37,214 nt of DNA from Deltaproteobacteria bacterium. Lineage in GTDB: Bacteria; Myxococcota_A; Polyangia; Haliangiales; Haliangiaceae. How positions within the stretch are numbered: the stretch's first letter is position 1; each line of letters starts with the position of its first letter. The DNA lies in NCBI GenBank assembly GCA_025353585.1, contig JANXOM010000103.1, positions 1 to 37,214 on the forward strand, written 5' to 3'. The notes under the pieces are model-generated. The model was not told where the DNA came from. It ran no database searches and saw nothing but the letters and a program-made list of their open reading frames with translations. Positions 1 through 7,215 of the stretch are shown one piece after another. Both the position numbers and the translations under genes were made by a program.

Positions 1-5
1 CAGAG

Positions 6-97
6 GTGACAAACGTGACAGCGACCCCCGGTAAGGACGCGAGAACGTGGAGGATCGGTCCGTGTCCGGACGTGACAAACGTGACAACGACCCCCGG
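6..97. repeat. 26-bp direct repeat, two copies
   Basis: A 26-bp sequence beginning GTGACAAACGTGACA occurs at 6-31 and again at 72-97 with one mismatch, giving a 66-bp period. Each copy contains GTGACA twice, 9 bp apart, and ends in a C-rich CCCCCGG block. The repeats lie downstream of the diiron gene, which stops at 118, and upstream of whatever lies left of the window. Spaced GTGACA half-sites could be an operator for a gene beyond the edge, or the pair could be a dispersed intergenic repeat. The sequence alone does not decide. Confidence 0.75.
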
Positions 98-108
98 GGG
101 CCCGGGGG
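91..108 (-). terminator. GC-only hairpin after the diiron gene
   Basis: The block CCCCCGGGGGCCCGGGGG can fold into a strong GC stem. It begins 10 bp past the stop codon of the minus-strand diiron gene. No T-run follows, so it is only a candidate transcription end or an mRNA 3' stabiliser. It overlaps the end of the second direct-repeat copy. Confidence 0.3.
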
Positions 109-117
109 CAGGGATGG

Positions 118-1080
118 TCAGGCGAGCTTGGCGGCGAGGGCGTCCTCGGCGAGCTCGTCGAACGACATGCGCTGGCTCCGCGCCAGCTCGGCCTCCGTGA
201 AGAGGCGGCGGGCGAGGGCGGGCTCGGCGCCGAGGGCACGCAGCAGGAGCGGGCCGAAGAGGCGGCCAACCACCGGACGGTTGTAGGCGTCCTGCGCCTC
301 GATCATGAACCGCGAGAACGGCAGGTCGCGCACCTTTGGCTTGCGCAGGACGAGCTGGATGCGCTTGATCGCCTCGGCGAGGCGCACGCCGCTCGGGTCG
401 ACCTTTTCCATGGGCGTCAGGAACACGGCGCGCAGGAACGGCTTCGCGTGCCACATCATCGTGACGAGCGCGCGGGCCCCGGCGAGCCACGCCGCCGCTG
501 TCTTCGCCGGCCGGCGGGCGATCTCGGCGCGGTAGTCGTCGGACGCGTAGAACTCCGTCATGCGGAAGTCGAGCGCGATGTGGCGGCTCTCGTCGCGATT
601 GACGAGGTGCATCACCGCGTGGCTCGTCTCGTCCGCGACGTAGTCATCGATCGAGCGCAGCAGCGCCACGTCGAGGATGAGCTCGCCCGCGAGGATGTAC
701 GCGTTCGCGATCTCGGGCGCGGTCTGCTGCACGAGGTGCAGGAAGTGCGGGCGGAACGCCGTCAGCTCCGGGCTCTCCGCGTACGTCCGGTAGCCGTGCA
801 CGTCGTAGTGACGCGCGAGGTGCTCGGCCACCTCGGCGTGGCGCTTCTCGTCGGCGACGAACGTCGAGAAGATCTTCGCGAGCAGCGGATCCTCGGTCTT
901 CTGCCGCTGCACGTCGAACAGCGCACCGGCGAGCCGCTCGATGCCCGCCATGTCCGTGAAGTACTGGACGACGGCCTCCTCCTTGTCGCGCGCCATCGGC
1001 GCCGGCGGCACGGTCCAGTCGATGTCCGCGACCCGCCACTGGTCGCGGATGCACTTGTCGAGCATGCGCGCGAGGTCCAC
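118..1080 (-). CDS. Ferritin-like diiron protein (AurF-type)
   Basis: A 320-aa soluble protein, all-helical in appearance, carrying the carboxylate/histidine pattern of a diiron ferritin-like oxygenase. Candidate ligands are E48, the E78/H81 pair in DEKRH, E133 in AGELILD, and the E164/H167 pair in RDESRH, with H154 or H158 as a possible extra histidine. The spacing E-(30)-ExxH-(55)-E-(31)-ExxH resembles AurF-like N-oxygenases. The family includes N-oxygenases and uncharacterised oxidases; the substrate here is unknown. There is no signal peptide, so it should be cytoplasmic. The start is GTG at 1080; an ATG at 1085 is out of frame. The gene is divergent from the ABC importer with only 20 bp between the two start codons, so the promoters must overlap the coding regions or each other. 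Confidence 0.7.
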   Translation of the reverse strand: MDLARMLDKCIRDQWRVADIDWTVPPAPMARDKEEAVVQYFTDMAGIERLAGALFDVQRQKTEDPLLAKIFSTFVADEKRHAEVAEHLARHYDVHGYRTYAESPELTAFRPHFLHLVQQTAPEIANAYILAGELILDVALLRSIDDYVADETSHAVMHLVNRDESRHIALDFRMTEFYASDDYRAEIARRPAKTAAAWLAGARALVTMMWHAKPFLRAVFLTPMEKVDPSGVRLAEAIKRIQLVLRKPKVRDLPFSRFMIEAQDAYNRPVVGRLFGPLLLRALGAEPALARRLFTEAELARSQRMSFDELAEDALAAKLA

Positions 1081-1100
1081 GCCATGACTATACTGCCGAC

Positions 1101-2582
1101 GTGTCGCGCCGGGGAACTGCGTTGCTCGCCGTGGCCGTCTGCGCCGCGGTCGGTTGCCGCAGCGCCGACCCGGCCAGCACCCTGGCCCAGATCCGCGCCC
1201 GCGGCGTCCTCACCTATGGCGCCGACCTCCAGGGCGGCGAGCCCTACCTCTACGAGGACCCGAAGGACCCGAGCCACCTCCTCGGCTTCGAGGTCGACAT
1301 CATGGACGCCCTCGCGCGCCGCCTCGGCGTCCGCGCGCAGATGAAGCAGTACGCGTGGTCGAACCTCGTGCCGTCGCTGCAGCGCGGCGACTTCGACATC
1401 GCGATGAACGGCCTCGAGGCCACCGCCGATCGCGCGCAGCAGATCACGCTGTCGACGCCGTACTTCGTGTACGCCGAGACGCTCGCCGTCCGCCGCGGCG
1501 CGCCCTACCACACGCTCGCGGACCTCGCCGGGAAGCGCGTCGGCACGCTGAACCAGACCGTCGCCCACGACATCCTGCGCGCGCAGCCCGTCGAGCCGGT
1601 GCTCTACGAGGGCAACGAGGAGCCGTACGCGGACCTCGTGCAGCAGCGCACGGAGGCCGTCCTCCTCGACAACATCATCGCCCGGCGCTACGGCTGCATC
1701 CCGAGCAAGCCGGAGGTCGTGTGCCTGGATGGCGACGTCGCGCTCGGTACGTACGTCATCGGCACCCGCAAGACCGACCCCGAGCTGGCCAAGGCGATCG
1801 ACGAGGCCATCGCCGCCATGCGCGCAGACGGCGAGCTCGAGCGGATCCTGCGCAAGGCGAACCTGTGGGACGCGCGGCAGACGGGCCCGTTCCCGGAGGT
1901 CGCGCCGGACGCGGGCGTGCGCGCGCGGAGCTTCGACTTCGAGCAGGCGAAGCTGTTCGCGGAGGGCGCCGGCTACACGCTCTTCATCTCGCTCCTCGCG
2001 TTCCTGCTCGCCGTGCCGATCGGCATGCTGCTCGCCGTCGCGCGCGTGTACGGCGGTCCGCTCGCGCGCGGCGCGGCCCGCGTGTACGTCGAGCTGTTCC
2101 GCGGCACGCCCGTGCTGCTGCAGCTCTACGTCCTCTACTACGGCCTCGCGCCGTGGTGGTCGCTCGGCCCCGTGACGGCCGCGATCCTCGGGCTCGGCCT
2201 CAACTACGGCGCGTACGAGGCCGAGGTCTATCGCGGCGCGCTCCTCGGGATGCCGCGCGGGCAGACGGAGGCGGCGAAGGCGCTCGGGCTCGGCCCGTGG
2301 CAGACGCTGTGGCACGTGCTCGTCCCGCAGGCGATGCGGCTCGCGCTGCCGCCGATGACGAATGACTTCGTGTCGCTCCTCAAGGACAGCTCGCTCGTCA
2401 GCGTCATCACGGTGATCGAGCTGACGAAGCGCATGACGATCGCGGCCGTCGATCTGCGCGGCTGGCTCGTGCCGGGGCTCGCGTGCGCGCTGCTCTACCT
2501 CGCGCTCAGCGTGCCGCTGTCGGAGCTTGCCCGACGGCTCGAGAGGAGGCTGGCGCGTGATCAGCGTCCGCACGCTCTGTAA
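1101..2582 (+). CDS. Amino-acid ABC importer: receptor-permease fusion
   Basis: A 493-aa fusion of a periplasmic solute-binding domain and a HisM/GlnP-type permease. The N-terminus has a lipoprotein signal with lipobox AAVGC (Cys19), which supports the GTG start at 1101. Residues about 25-265 match the family 3 binding fold for polar amino acids, with segments such as GVLTYGADLQ and GFEVDIMDAL. Residues about 285-490 are membrane segments with the HisMQ signature LFRGTPVLLQLY and the EAA loop (about 387-420, EAAKALGLGPW), which docks on the ATPase. Receptor-permease fusions are known, for example lactococcal GlnP, but a lipobox ahead of a multi-TM protein is notable. It would import an amino acid such as glutamine, glutamate, arginine or histidine; the exact substrate cannot be read. 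The end overlaps the ATPase gene by 26 bp. Confidence 0.88.
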   Translation: MSRRGTALLAVAVCAAVGCRSADPASTLAQIRARGVLTYGADLQGGEPYLYEDPKDPSHLLGFEVDIMDALARRLGVRAQMKQYAWSNLVPSLQRGDFDIAMNGLEATADRAQQITLSTPYFVYAETLAVRRGAPYHTLADLAGKRVGTLNQTVAHDILRAQPVEPVLYEGNEEPYADLVQQRTEAVLLDNIIARRYGCIPSKPEVVCLDGDVALGTYVIGTRKTDPELAKAIDEAIAAMRADGELERILRKANLWDARQTGPFPEVAPDAGVRARSFDFEQAKLFAEGAGYTLFISLLAFLLAVPIGMLLAVARVYGGPLARGAARVYVELFRGTPVLLQLYVLYYGLAPWWSLGPVTAAILGLGLNYGAYEAEVYRGALLGMPRGQTEAAKALGLGPWQTLWHVLVPQAMRLALPPMTNDFVSLLKDSSLVSVITVIELTKRMTIAAVDLRGWLVPGLACALLYLALSVPLSELARRLERRLARDQRPHAL

Positions 2583-3294
2583 GGCGCACGGCGCGCGGGC
2601 GGTGCTGACGAACGTCAGCGCCGAGGTGACGAAGGGCGAGACGATCGCGATCGTCGGGCCGAGCGGCGGCGGCAAGTCGACGCTCCTGCGCTGCCTCAAC
2701 GCGCTCGACACGTTCGACACGGGCGAGGTCGTCATCGCCGGCGTGACGCTGCGGCCGCGCTCGGGCGGGGCGGGCGAGACGTTGCGCGCGCTGCGGACCC
2801 GCGTCGGCATGGTGTTCCAGCAGTTCCATCTGTTCCCGCACCTGACGGTGCAGGCGAACATCACGCTCGCGCCGCGGGTGGTGCGGAACGTGGCGCCGGC
2901 GGTGGCCGCCCGGCGGGCGCACGAGCTCCTCGACCGCGTGGGGCTCGCGGATCGGTGGGACGCCTATCCGCACGAGCTCTCGGGCGGGCAGCAGCAACGC
3001 GTGGCGATCGCGCGGGCGCTCGCGCAGGACCCGGAGGTGCTGCTGTTCGACGAGCCGACGAGCGCGCTCGATCCGGAGATGCGCGGCGAGGTCATGGCGG
3101 TGATCCGCGACCTGGCCGCGGGCGGCATGACGATGCTCGTCGTGACGCACGAGATGCACCTGGCGACGGAGATCGCGACCCGGGTGTGGGTCATCGACCG
3201 CGGCGGGATCGCCGAGGACGGGCCACCGGCGCAGGTGGTGGAGGCGCCGAAGAGCCAGGTGGCGAAGGACTACTTCGGCCGGCTGCGAAAGTGA
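2557..3294 (+). CDS. Amino-acid ABC importer ATPase
   Basis: The ATP-binding subunit (245 aa) for the upstream receptor-permease. It has Walker A GPSGGGKST, a Q-loop in VFQQFHLFPHLTV, signature LSGGQQQRVAIARAL, Walker B VLLFDEPTSALD and the switch histidine in VVTHEM, the full set for a GlnQ/HisP-type enzyme. I chose the GTG at 2557 because GAGGAGG lies 7 bp upstream (2543-2549) and the protein then begins at the usual VISVRTLCKAHG strand. The frame is open further upstream to a possible start at 2527, which would add ten atypical residues. It overlaps the permease end by 26 bp, which implies translational coupling. Its stop codon directly abuts the stop of the convergent lipoprotein gene. 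Confidence 0.92.
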   Translation: MISVRTLCKAHGARAVLTNVSAEVTKGETIAIVGPSGGGKSTLLRCLNALDTFDTGEVVIAGVTLRPRSGGAGETLRALRTRVGMVFQQFHLFPHLTVQANITLAPRVVRNVAPAVAARRAHELLDRVGLADRWDAYPHELSGGQQQRVAIARALAQDPEVLLFDEPTSALDPEMRGEVMAVIRDLAAGGMTMLVVTHEMHLATEIATRVWVIDRGGIAEDGPPAQVVEAPKSQVAKDYFGRLRK

Positions 3295-3951
3295 TCACTC
3301 GGCGAGGAGCGCCGCGAGGACGGCGATGCGGCCGCGCCCGGTCTGCTGGCTAGGCGCGAAGTTGCCGGTCGGGGCAGCGCACTTCATCGTGGCGAAGTCG
3401 CAGTAGTTCGGCTGCGCGCAATCGAACCCGGACTGACAGGCGGCACCGAGGGCCACCGAGCCGACGAGGGCCGCGCCGCAGGCTTCCGGGTAGGTCTGGC
3501 CGGTGGACCAGTAGGCGGCGCACGTCGCGGCGGGGGCGATGCCGGCGGCGCAATCGGCGGCGGCGGCGGCGTCGAACTGCAGGGTGCCGGCGGCGATCTC
3601 GGCCTCGATGCCGGCGACGTCGAAGTAGCCGCTCTCGCAGGCGGCGGCCGAGGCGCCGAACGCGTCGGCGAACGTCCCGCCGGACGATGCGGGGAAGGTG
3701 GCCTCGCACTGGAAGGCCTGGGTGCAGTCGGTGGTCGCGATGGCGCCGAGCATCGCGGTCGGGTCGCCGGTGCCGCCGCCGCCGGTGTCGCTGCCGCCGC
3801 CGCCCGTGTCGCTGCCGGTGCCGCCGCCGCCGCCGCCGCCGCCGCCGTGGCCACCGGCATTGCCACCGGCGCCGGTCTCCGGGGGAGCCTGACCGACGCA
3901 CGCAGCGAGCGACAGCGAGGCGGCGAGCAAGGCGATCAGGTGGGTGCGCAT
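3295..3951 (-). CDS. Gly-rich, Cys-rich lipoprotein A
   Basis: A 218-aa predicted lipoprotein of unknown function. It has a signal peptide with lipobox SLAAC (Cys18), then a Gly/Ser/Thr/Asp linker (about 25-65), then a C-terminal domain with about nine cysteines: CTQAFQCEATFPA, a segment around CAAYWSTGQTYPEACG, and CQSGFDCAQPNYCDF. The C-terminal domain aligns by eye with the lipoprotein gene ending at 4488, so the two are paralogues. The spaced cysteines probably form disulfides in an outer-membrane or surface protein. Relative to its paralogue it has an extra tail after the last cysteines (PTGNFAPSQQTGRGR and beyond). Its linker is encoded by a (CCG)n run near 3821-3847 that could vary in length. 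It converges on the ABC ATPase with no intergenic base between the stop codons. Confidence 0.72.
   Translation of the reverse strand: MRTHLIALLAASLSLAACVGQAPPETGAGGNAGGHGGGGGGGGGTGSDTGGGGSDTGGGGTGDPTAMLGAIATTDCTQAFQCEATFPASSGGTFADAFGASAAACESGYFDVAGIEAEIAAGTLQFDAAAAADCAAGIAPAATCAAYWSTGQTYPEACGAALVGSVALGAACQSGFDCAQPNYCDFATMKCAAPTGNFAPSQQTGRGRIAVLAALLAE
3821..3847. repeat. (CCG)9 trinucleotide run
   Basis: A CCG microsatellite of about nine units inside the lipoprotein A gene encodes the poly-glycine linker on the minus strand. Being trinucleotide, length changes would stay in frame and alter only linker length. Confidence 0.7.
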
Positions 3952-4142
3952 AAGGAGCGGCAGTGCAACTGGTTGGCCACCGCGGCAATGCGCAGCGAAG
4001 CGCGTCGACGGTGATCGCGGGTGCGCGGGCTGCGCAGGCGGGTGCGCGATCGCGGGCGTTCGTCGTCAGTGAGACGGGCGAGGGCGGGGATCGCGGTGAC
4101 GGACACAGTCCCAGCCAGCTGTCTTCGACCGTCGAGCGTCTA

Positions 4143-4178
4143 CGTCAGCGTCCACGTCAGCGTCCACGTCAGCGTCCA
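4143..4178. repeat. Three tandem copies of a 12-bp unit
   Basis: CGTCAGCGTCCA is repeated exactly at 4143-4154, 4155-4166 and 4167-4178. The last copy is also the start of the left arm of the large inverted repeat. The right arm carries a single good copy followed by degenerate sequence, so the unit seems to have expanded on one side only. Confidence 0.85.
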
Positions 4179-4445
4179 CGGCGACGATTGCGTAGAGGTG
4201 ATCGTGATCGGGAACGCGCGCGTGGCCGTGGTCGGTCTCACGTCGACGATCTCCTCCGTGCGCGCGCAACCCGTGCGCAACCTCGGCGCTAGCGCTTCAC
4301 GTGGTCGCGCTGTAGTGACACCGTCCGAACGTACGCCCGGGTAGCGTGCGCCCAGATCGGATCGACCACGTGAGAATCGACCACGGCCACGTGCGCGTTC
4401 CCGATCAGGATCACCGCTACCTAATCGTCGCCGTGGACGCTGACG
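4167..4445. repeat. 77-bp imperfect inverted repeat
   Basis: The left arm (4167-4243) and right arm (4368-4445) are reverse complements with about six mismatches and one single-base indel, close to 91% identity by hand alignment. Shared blocks include CGTCAGCGTCCACGG, CGACGATT, GATCGGGAACGCGC and GTGGCCGTGG. About 124 bp separate the arms. There is no transposase, and I saw no flanking target duplication. It could form a long stem in RNA or a cruciform in DNA. Confidence 0.85.
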
Positions 4446-4487
4446 TAAACGTAGACGTGGCGTGGGCGTCGGCGTCGGCGTCGATCG

Positions 4488-5123
4488 CTACTCGGCGACG
4501 CAGGTGTGATCAGGGCAGCCGTCCGTTAGCTTCGCGCACTCGAACGCGGAGTTGCACGTCCCGCCCGTCGCGACCGAGCCGACGACCGCCTGCCCACACG
4601 CGGCCGGATACGTTCCGCCCGTCGCCCAGAAGTTGGTGCACGTCCCGTAGTCGATCCCGGCGAGGCACGCCGCCGCCGCGACCCCGTCGTACGCGATCTT
4701 GCCGTTCGAGATATCGCCGGGCACGTGCGACGCGCCGAGCGCCGCCTCGCTGCCCGTCGTACACTGCGAGACCGACGTCCCGAAATTGTCCGAGAACGAG
4801 CCGGTCTGGCTCGTCGCCGGGAAGCTCGCCTTGCAGCTGAAGGCCTCGGTGCAGAACCCGCCGACGTAGCCGTCGAGGAAGGTCGGCGCGTCGATCGCGG
4901 CGGGTGCTGCGGCATCGGGGGTCGACGCGGGCTCGCCCGCATCCTGGCCACCGCCGCCGCCGTCCGCTCCGGCATCGACCGGGCCGCCGCCGCCCGGGCC
5001 GCCGCCGCCGTCATGCCCCCCGCCGCCGTCATCGTCGCCCGTCACCGCCGCCGGCTCGCCGCCGATCGACGCGCCACAGGCGGCACCGAACAGCAAGACA
5101 CCGAGGACGAGCGCGAGCCGCAT
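4488..5123 (-). CDS. Gly-rich, Cys-rich lipoprotein B
   Basis: A 211-aa lipoprotein of unknown function and a paralogue of the lipoprotein encoded at 3295-3951. It has a signal peptide ending in lipobox FGAAC, a Gly/Asp/Ala linker, and a C-terminal domain that repeats the sister pattern: CTEAFSCKASFPA, CTNFWATGGTYPAACG, GSVATGGTCNSAFECAK and a final CPDHTC. I chose the ATG at 5123 because it gives a compact lipoprotein signal and GGGAGG sits immediately upstream, though with very short spacing. In-frame starts at 5153 and 5177 would add 10 or 18 basic residues. The protein is probably exported, acylated and disulfide-bonded. The linker composition differs from the sister protein while the cysteine domain is conserved, so the domain is the selected part. 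Confidence 0.7.
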   Translation of the reverse strand: MRLALVLGVLLFGAACGASIGGEPAAVTGDDDGGGGHDGGGGPGGGGPVDAGADGGGGGQDAGEPASTPDAAAPAAIDAPTFLDGYVGGFCTEAFSCKASFPATSQTGSFSDNFGTSVSQCTTGSEAALGASHVPGDISNGKIAYDGVAAAACLAGIDYGTCTNFWATGGTYPAACGQAVVGSVATGGTCNSAFECAKLTDGCPDHTCVAE

Positions 5124-5273
5124 ACCTCCCACCCAGTGCAACCGCGCGGCCATCGCCGATCGCACCCGATCACGCATCCAGGACCGCGAACCTGCACATC
5201 ACGCGCACGTCGTTACTCGCTTCAGCGGGGCTCCCCGCACCAGCGGGCCCCACCACCGACCCTCACGCCGCCA

Positions 5274-5963
5274 TCAGAACAAGCGCGGATCCGGCGGCTC
5301 CAGGCATGCCGGATCATCGTTCGCGGCCGTGTTGACGCGCAGCGACACCGGCTCCACGCGCCAGCCCTCGGCCAGCGGAACCGTGAGCAGCGCCCGCGCT
5401 GCCTCCGCGTCGACCGCCGGATCCAGCCACGCCGCGTACTGCGCCGGCGCCAGGATCACCGGCATCCGATCGTGGATCGGCGACACCAGCGGGTTCGGGG
5501 CGCCCGTCAGGATCGTGAACGACGACAGCTCGCCCGCCCGCGTCCACAGCCCCGCGAACGCGATCACCCCGCCATCCTCCGGGTGAAACCAGTACGGACG
5601 CGGCTTCGCCTTCTTGTCGGCGCCGCGCGCCCACTCGATGAATCCGTCCGCCGCCACGAGGCACCGCTTCCGCGCCATCCCCTCGCGATACACCTGTTTC
5701 GCGTTCACGCTCTCCACGCGCGCGTTGATCATCAGCGGCGTGCTCGACTTCCCGCCCGGCTCCGCCCCCCAGTGCGGCACGAGCCCCCAGCGCATCATCT
5801 CCAGCGCGCGCACGCCGCCCTGCATCACGACCACCGGCGCGGGCTGCGTCGGCGCGACGTTGTAGCGCGGCTTCCACCACGCGTTCCCCGCCGTCAGATC
5901 CAGCGCGACCTCGAGCGCCTCCACGACGTCCTTCTGGTTCGTCAGCGTGTAGCGACCGCACAT
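5274..5963 (-). CDS. SRAP-family abasic-site protein (HMCES/YedK-like)
   Basis: A 229-aa protein with the complete SRAP active site. It begins MCGRYTL, so Cys2 becomes the N-terminal nucleophile after Met removal. It also has the conserved Asn in INARVES, the Glu in DGFIEW and the His in IHDRMPVIL. Family members form a thiazolidine crosslink with abasic sites in single-stranded DNA, shielding them from strand cleavage. The start is fixed by the MCGRY motif and by GGGAGGG about 8 bp upstream; the frame stays open further upstream but that part is not protein-like. It lies 14 bp after the methyltransferase stop on the same strand, so it is probably the last gene of that transcript. Confidence 0.92.
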   Translation of the reverse strand: MCGRYTLTNQKDVVEALEVALDLTAGNAWWKPRYNVAPTQPAPVVVMQGGVRALEMMRWGLVPHWGAEPGGKSSTPLMINARVESVNAKQVYREGMARKRCLVAADGFIEWARGADKKAKPRPYWFHPEDGGVIAFAGLWTRAGELSSFTILTGAPNPLVSPIHDRMPVILAPAQYAAWLDPAVDAEAARALLTVPLAEGWRVEPVSLRVNTAANDDPACLEPPDPRLF

Positions 5964-5977
5964 CGCGCGCCCTCCCG

Positions 5978-7213
5978 TTAGCCGAGCCGCAGCAAGCAGA
6001 CTTGCAGGTACCGATCGCTCGGCTGCGCCGCCACCGTCGGATACTCCGGCGGCAGCCCGCCTGTCTCGAGGATCGCCGCCGCGCGCCGCGTCTCGCGCAG
6101 CCCCTTGTGCGCCAGCTTCCCGAGGGAGCCGAGCTCGTGCGTGTTCGACGCGAGCCACAACAGGCCATCGCGCGGTACCACCGACGCGGCGAGCGCGATC
6201 AGCTCGGGATAGTCGCGCCCGAGCGCCCACGGCTGCCCGCGCGCCGTCGACATCGACGGCGGATCGATCACCACGAGGTCGTACCGCTCCTTGTCGCGCG
6301 CGGCGCGCTGCAGATACCGGATCGCGTCGCCGACCTCGAACTTGTACCTCGCATCGTCCGTGAACCCGGCGCGCGCGAAGTTCCCGCGGGCCCACGCCTG
6401 CACGCCGGTCGACGTGTCGACGTTCGTCACGCTCGCCGCGCCCGCTCGCGCGCACGCGAGCCCGAGCGCCCCCGTGTACGAGAACAGGTTCAGCACGCGC
6501 GCGCCGCTCGCGAACCGCGCGAGGCCGAGGCGGTGCTCGCGCATGTCGGTGAACAGCCCCGCGTTCAGCCCGCCGAGCGGATGGATCTCGTAGACGAGGC
6601 CGTTCTCGCGCGCGAGGACCCGCTCCGGGACCGTGCCGATCACGTCCTGCGGCACGTCGCCCGCGCCGCCGCGCGCGCGCAGCTTCACGACCGCGCCGTC
6701 GAGCCGCGCGAACCCGACGATCGCCTCCGCGAGCTGCTTGCCGAGCGCGCGCAGCCCGTCGCCGTACGCGTACACCACCGCCACGCGCCCGAGGACGTCC
6801 GCCGCGAAGCCCGGCAGCCCGTCGCCCGCGCCGTGCACGATCCGATATCCCGCGTCGCTCCAGGGCTCTGCCCCCCTACCGGCGGAGCCGGCAGGGTTCC
6901 CCCCGGCCGGCCCGGTCAGCCCGAGCTGCCGCCGCAGCGCGAGCGCTCGCTCGACGCGCCAGCCGAGCAGCGCGCCGTCGATCGCCGGGAAGCCGTCCGC
7001 CGGCACCGCGAGGACGCGCAGGCGCTGGTTGTCGGGGTCCGCGATCGCGAGCCCGACCTCCTCGCTGCCCGCGTCGAGGAGCCGGACGTGCGTGCCGGCC
7101 GCGAGCGCCGCCGCCTCGGGCCAGCGCCCGGTCTCGATGTCGCGCCCGCCGCCCGCGACGAACTGCGCCGCGAAGCCCGGGACCACGAGCACGGCCGCGC
7201 TCGGTGCAGCCAC
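5978..7213 (-). CDS. RlmI-like 23S rRNA cytosine methyltransferase
   Basis: A 411-aa SAM-dependent methyltransferase of the RlmI/YccW type. The N-terminal part (about 1-80) looks like a PUA-type RNA-binding domain. The central region includes GLPGFAADVLG and LGGLNAGLFTDMREHR, typical of the family. The Rossmann domain has the SAM-binding NLFSYTGALGLACARAGA and the catalytic-loop motif VVIDPPSMS. The family methylates C5 of a cytosine in 23S rRNA; the exact target base here is inferred. The start is GTG at 7213, two bases after the regulator's stop codon, with GAGGAG embedded in the end of the regulator gene. That implies translational coupling. Upstream open sequence in this frame is a shadow of the regulator. 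Confidence 0.85.
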   Translation of the reverse strand: MAAPSAAVLVVPGFAAQFVAGGGRDIETGRWPEAAALAAGTHVRLLDAGSEEVGLAIADPDNQRLRVLAVPADGFPAIDGALLGWRVERALALRRQLGLTGPAGGNPAGSAGRGAEPWSDAGYRIVHGAGDGLPGFAADVLGRVAVVYAYGDGLRALGKQLAEAIVGFARLDGAVVKLRARGGAGDVPQDVIGTVPERVLARENGLVYEIHPLGGLNAGLFTDMREHRLGLARFASGARVLNLFSYTGALGLACARAGAASVTNVDTSTGVQAWARGNFARAGFTDDARYKFEVGDAIRYLQRAARDKERYDLVVIDPPSMSTARGQPWALGRDYPELIALAASVVPRDGLLWLASNTHELGSLGKLAHKGLRETRRAAAILETGGLPPEYPTVAAQPSDRYLQVCLLRLG

Positions 7214-7215
7214 CG

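Larger units (their letters stand above)
3952..4487. other. 536-bp non-coding region between lipoprotein genes
   Basis: No convincing gene lies here; open frames on both strands show no protein-like composition. It separates the two paralogous lipoprotein genes and contains a three-copy 12-bp tandem repeat and a large inverted repeat, listed separately. It must hold the promoter of lipoprotein A near its left end. GGCGTC is also tandemly repeated three times at 4465-4482. Confidence 0.6.

Noticed and set aside
762..2864. A 700-codon open frame on the minus strand
   Set aside because: It lies opposite the ABC importer genes and runs into the diiron gene in another frame. Its composition is Arg/Ala-rich with no domain.
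4143..4178. CRISPR-like array
   Set aside because: The three 12-bp units are directly adjacent with no spacers, and the unit is too short for a CRISPR repeat.
4167..4445. Insertion sequence with terminal inverted repeats
   Set aside because: The 124-bp spacer cannot encode a transposase, and I saw no target-site duplication next to the arms.
5964..6455. N-terminal extension of the SRAP protein
   Set aside because: The SRAP active site needs Cys at position 2, and MCGRY starts at 5963 with a good ribosome-binding site. The extension overlaps the methyltransferase gene.
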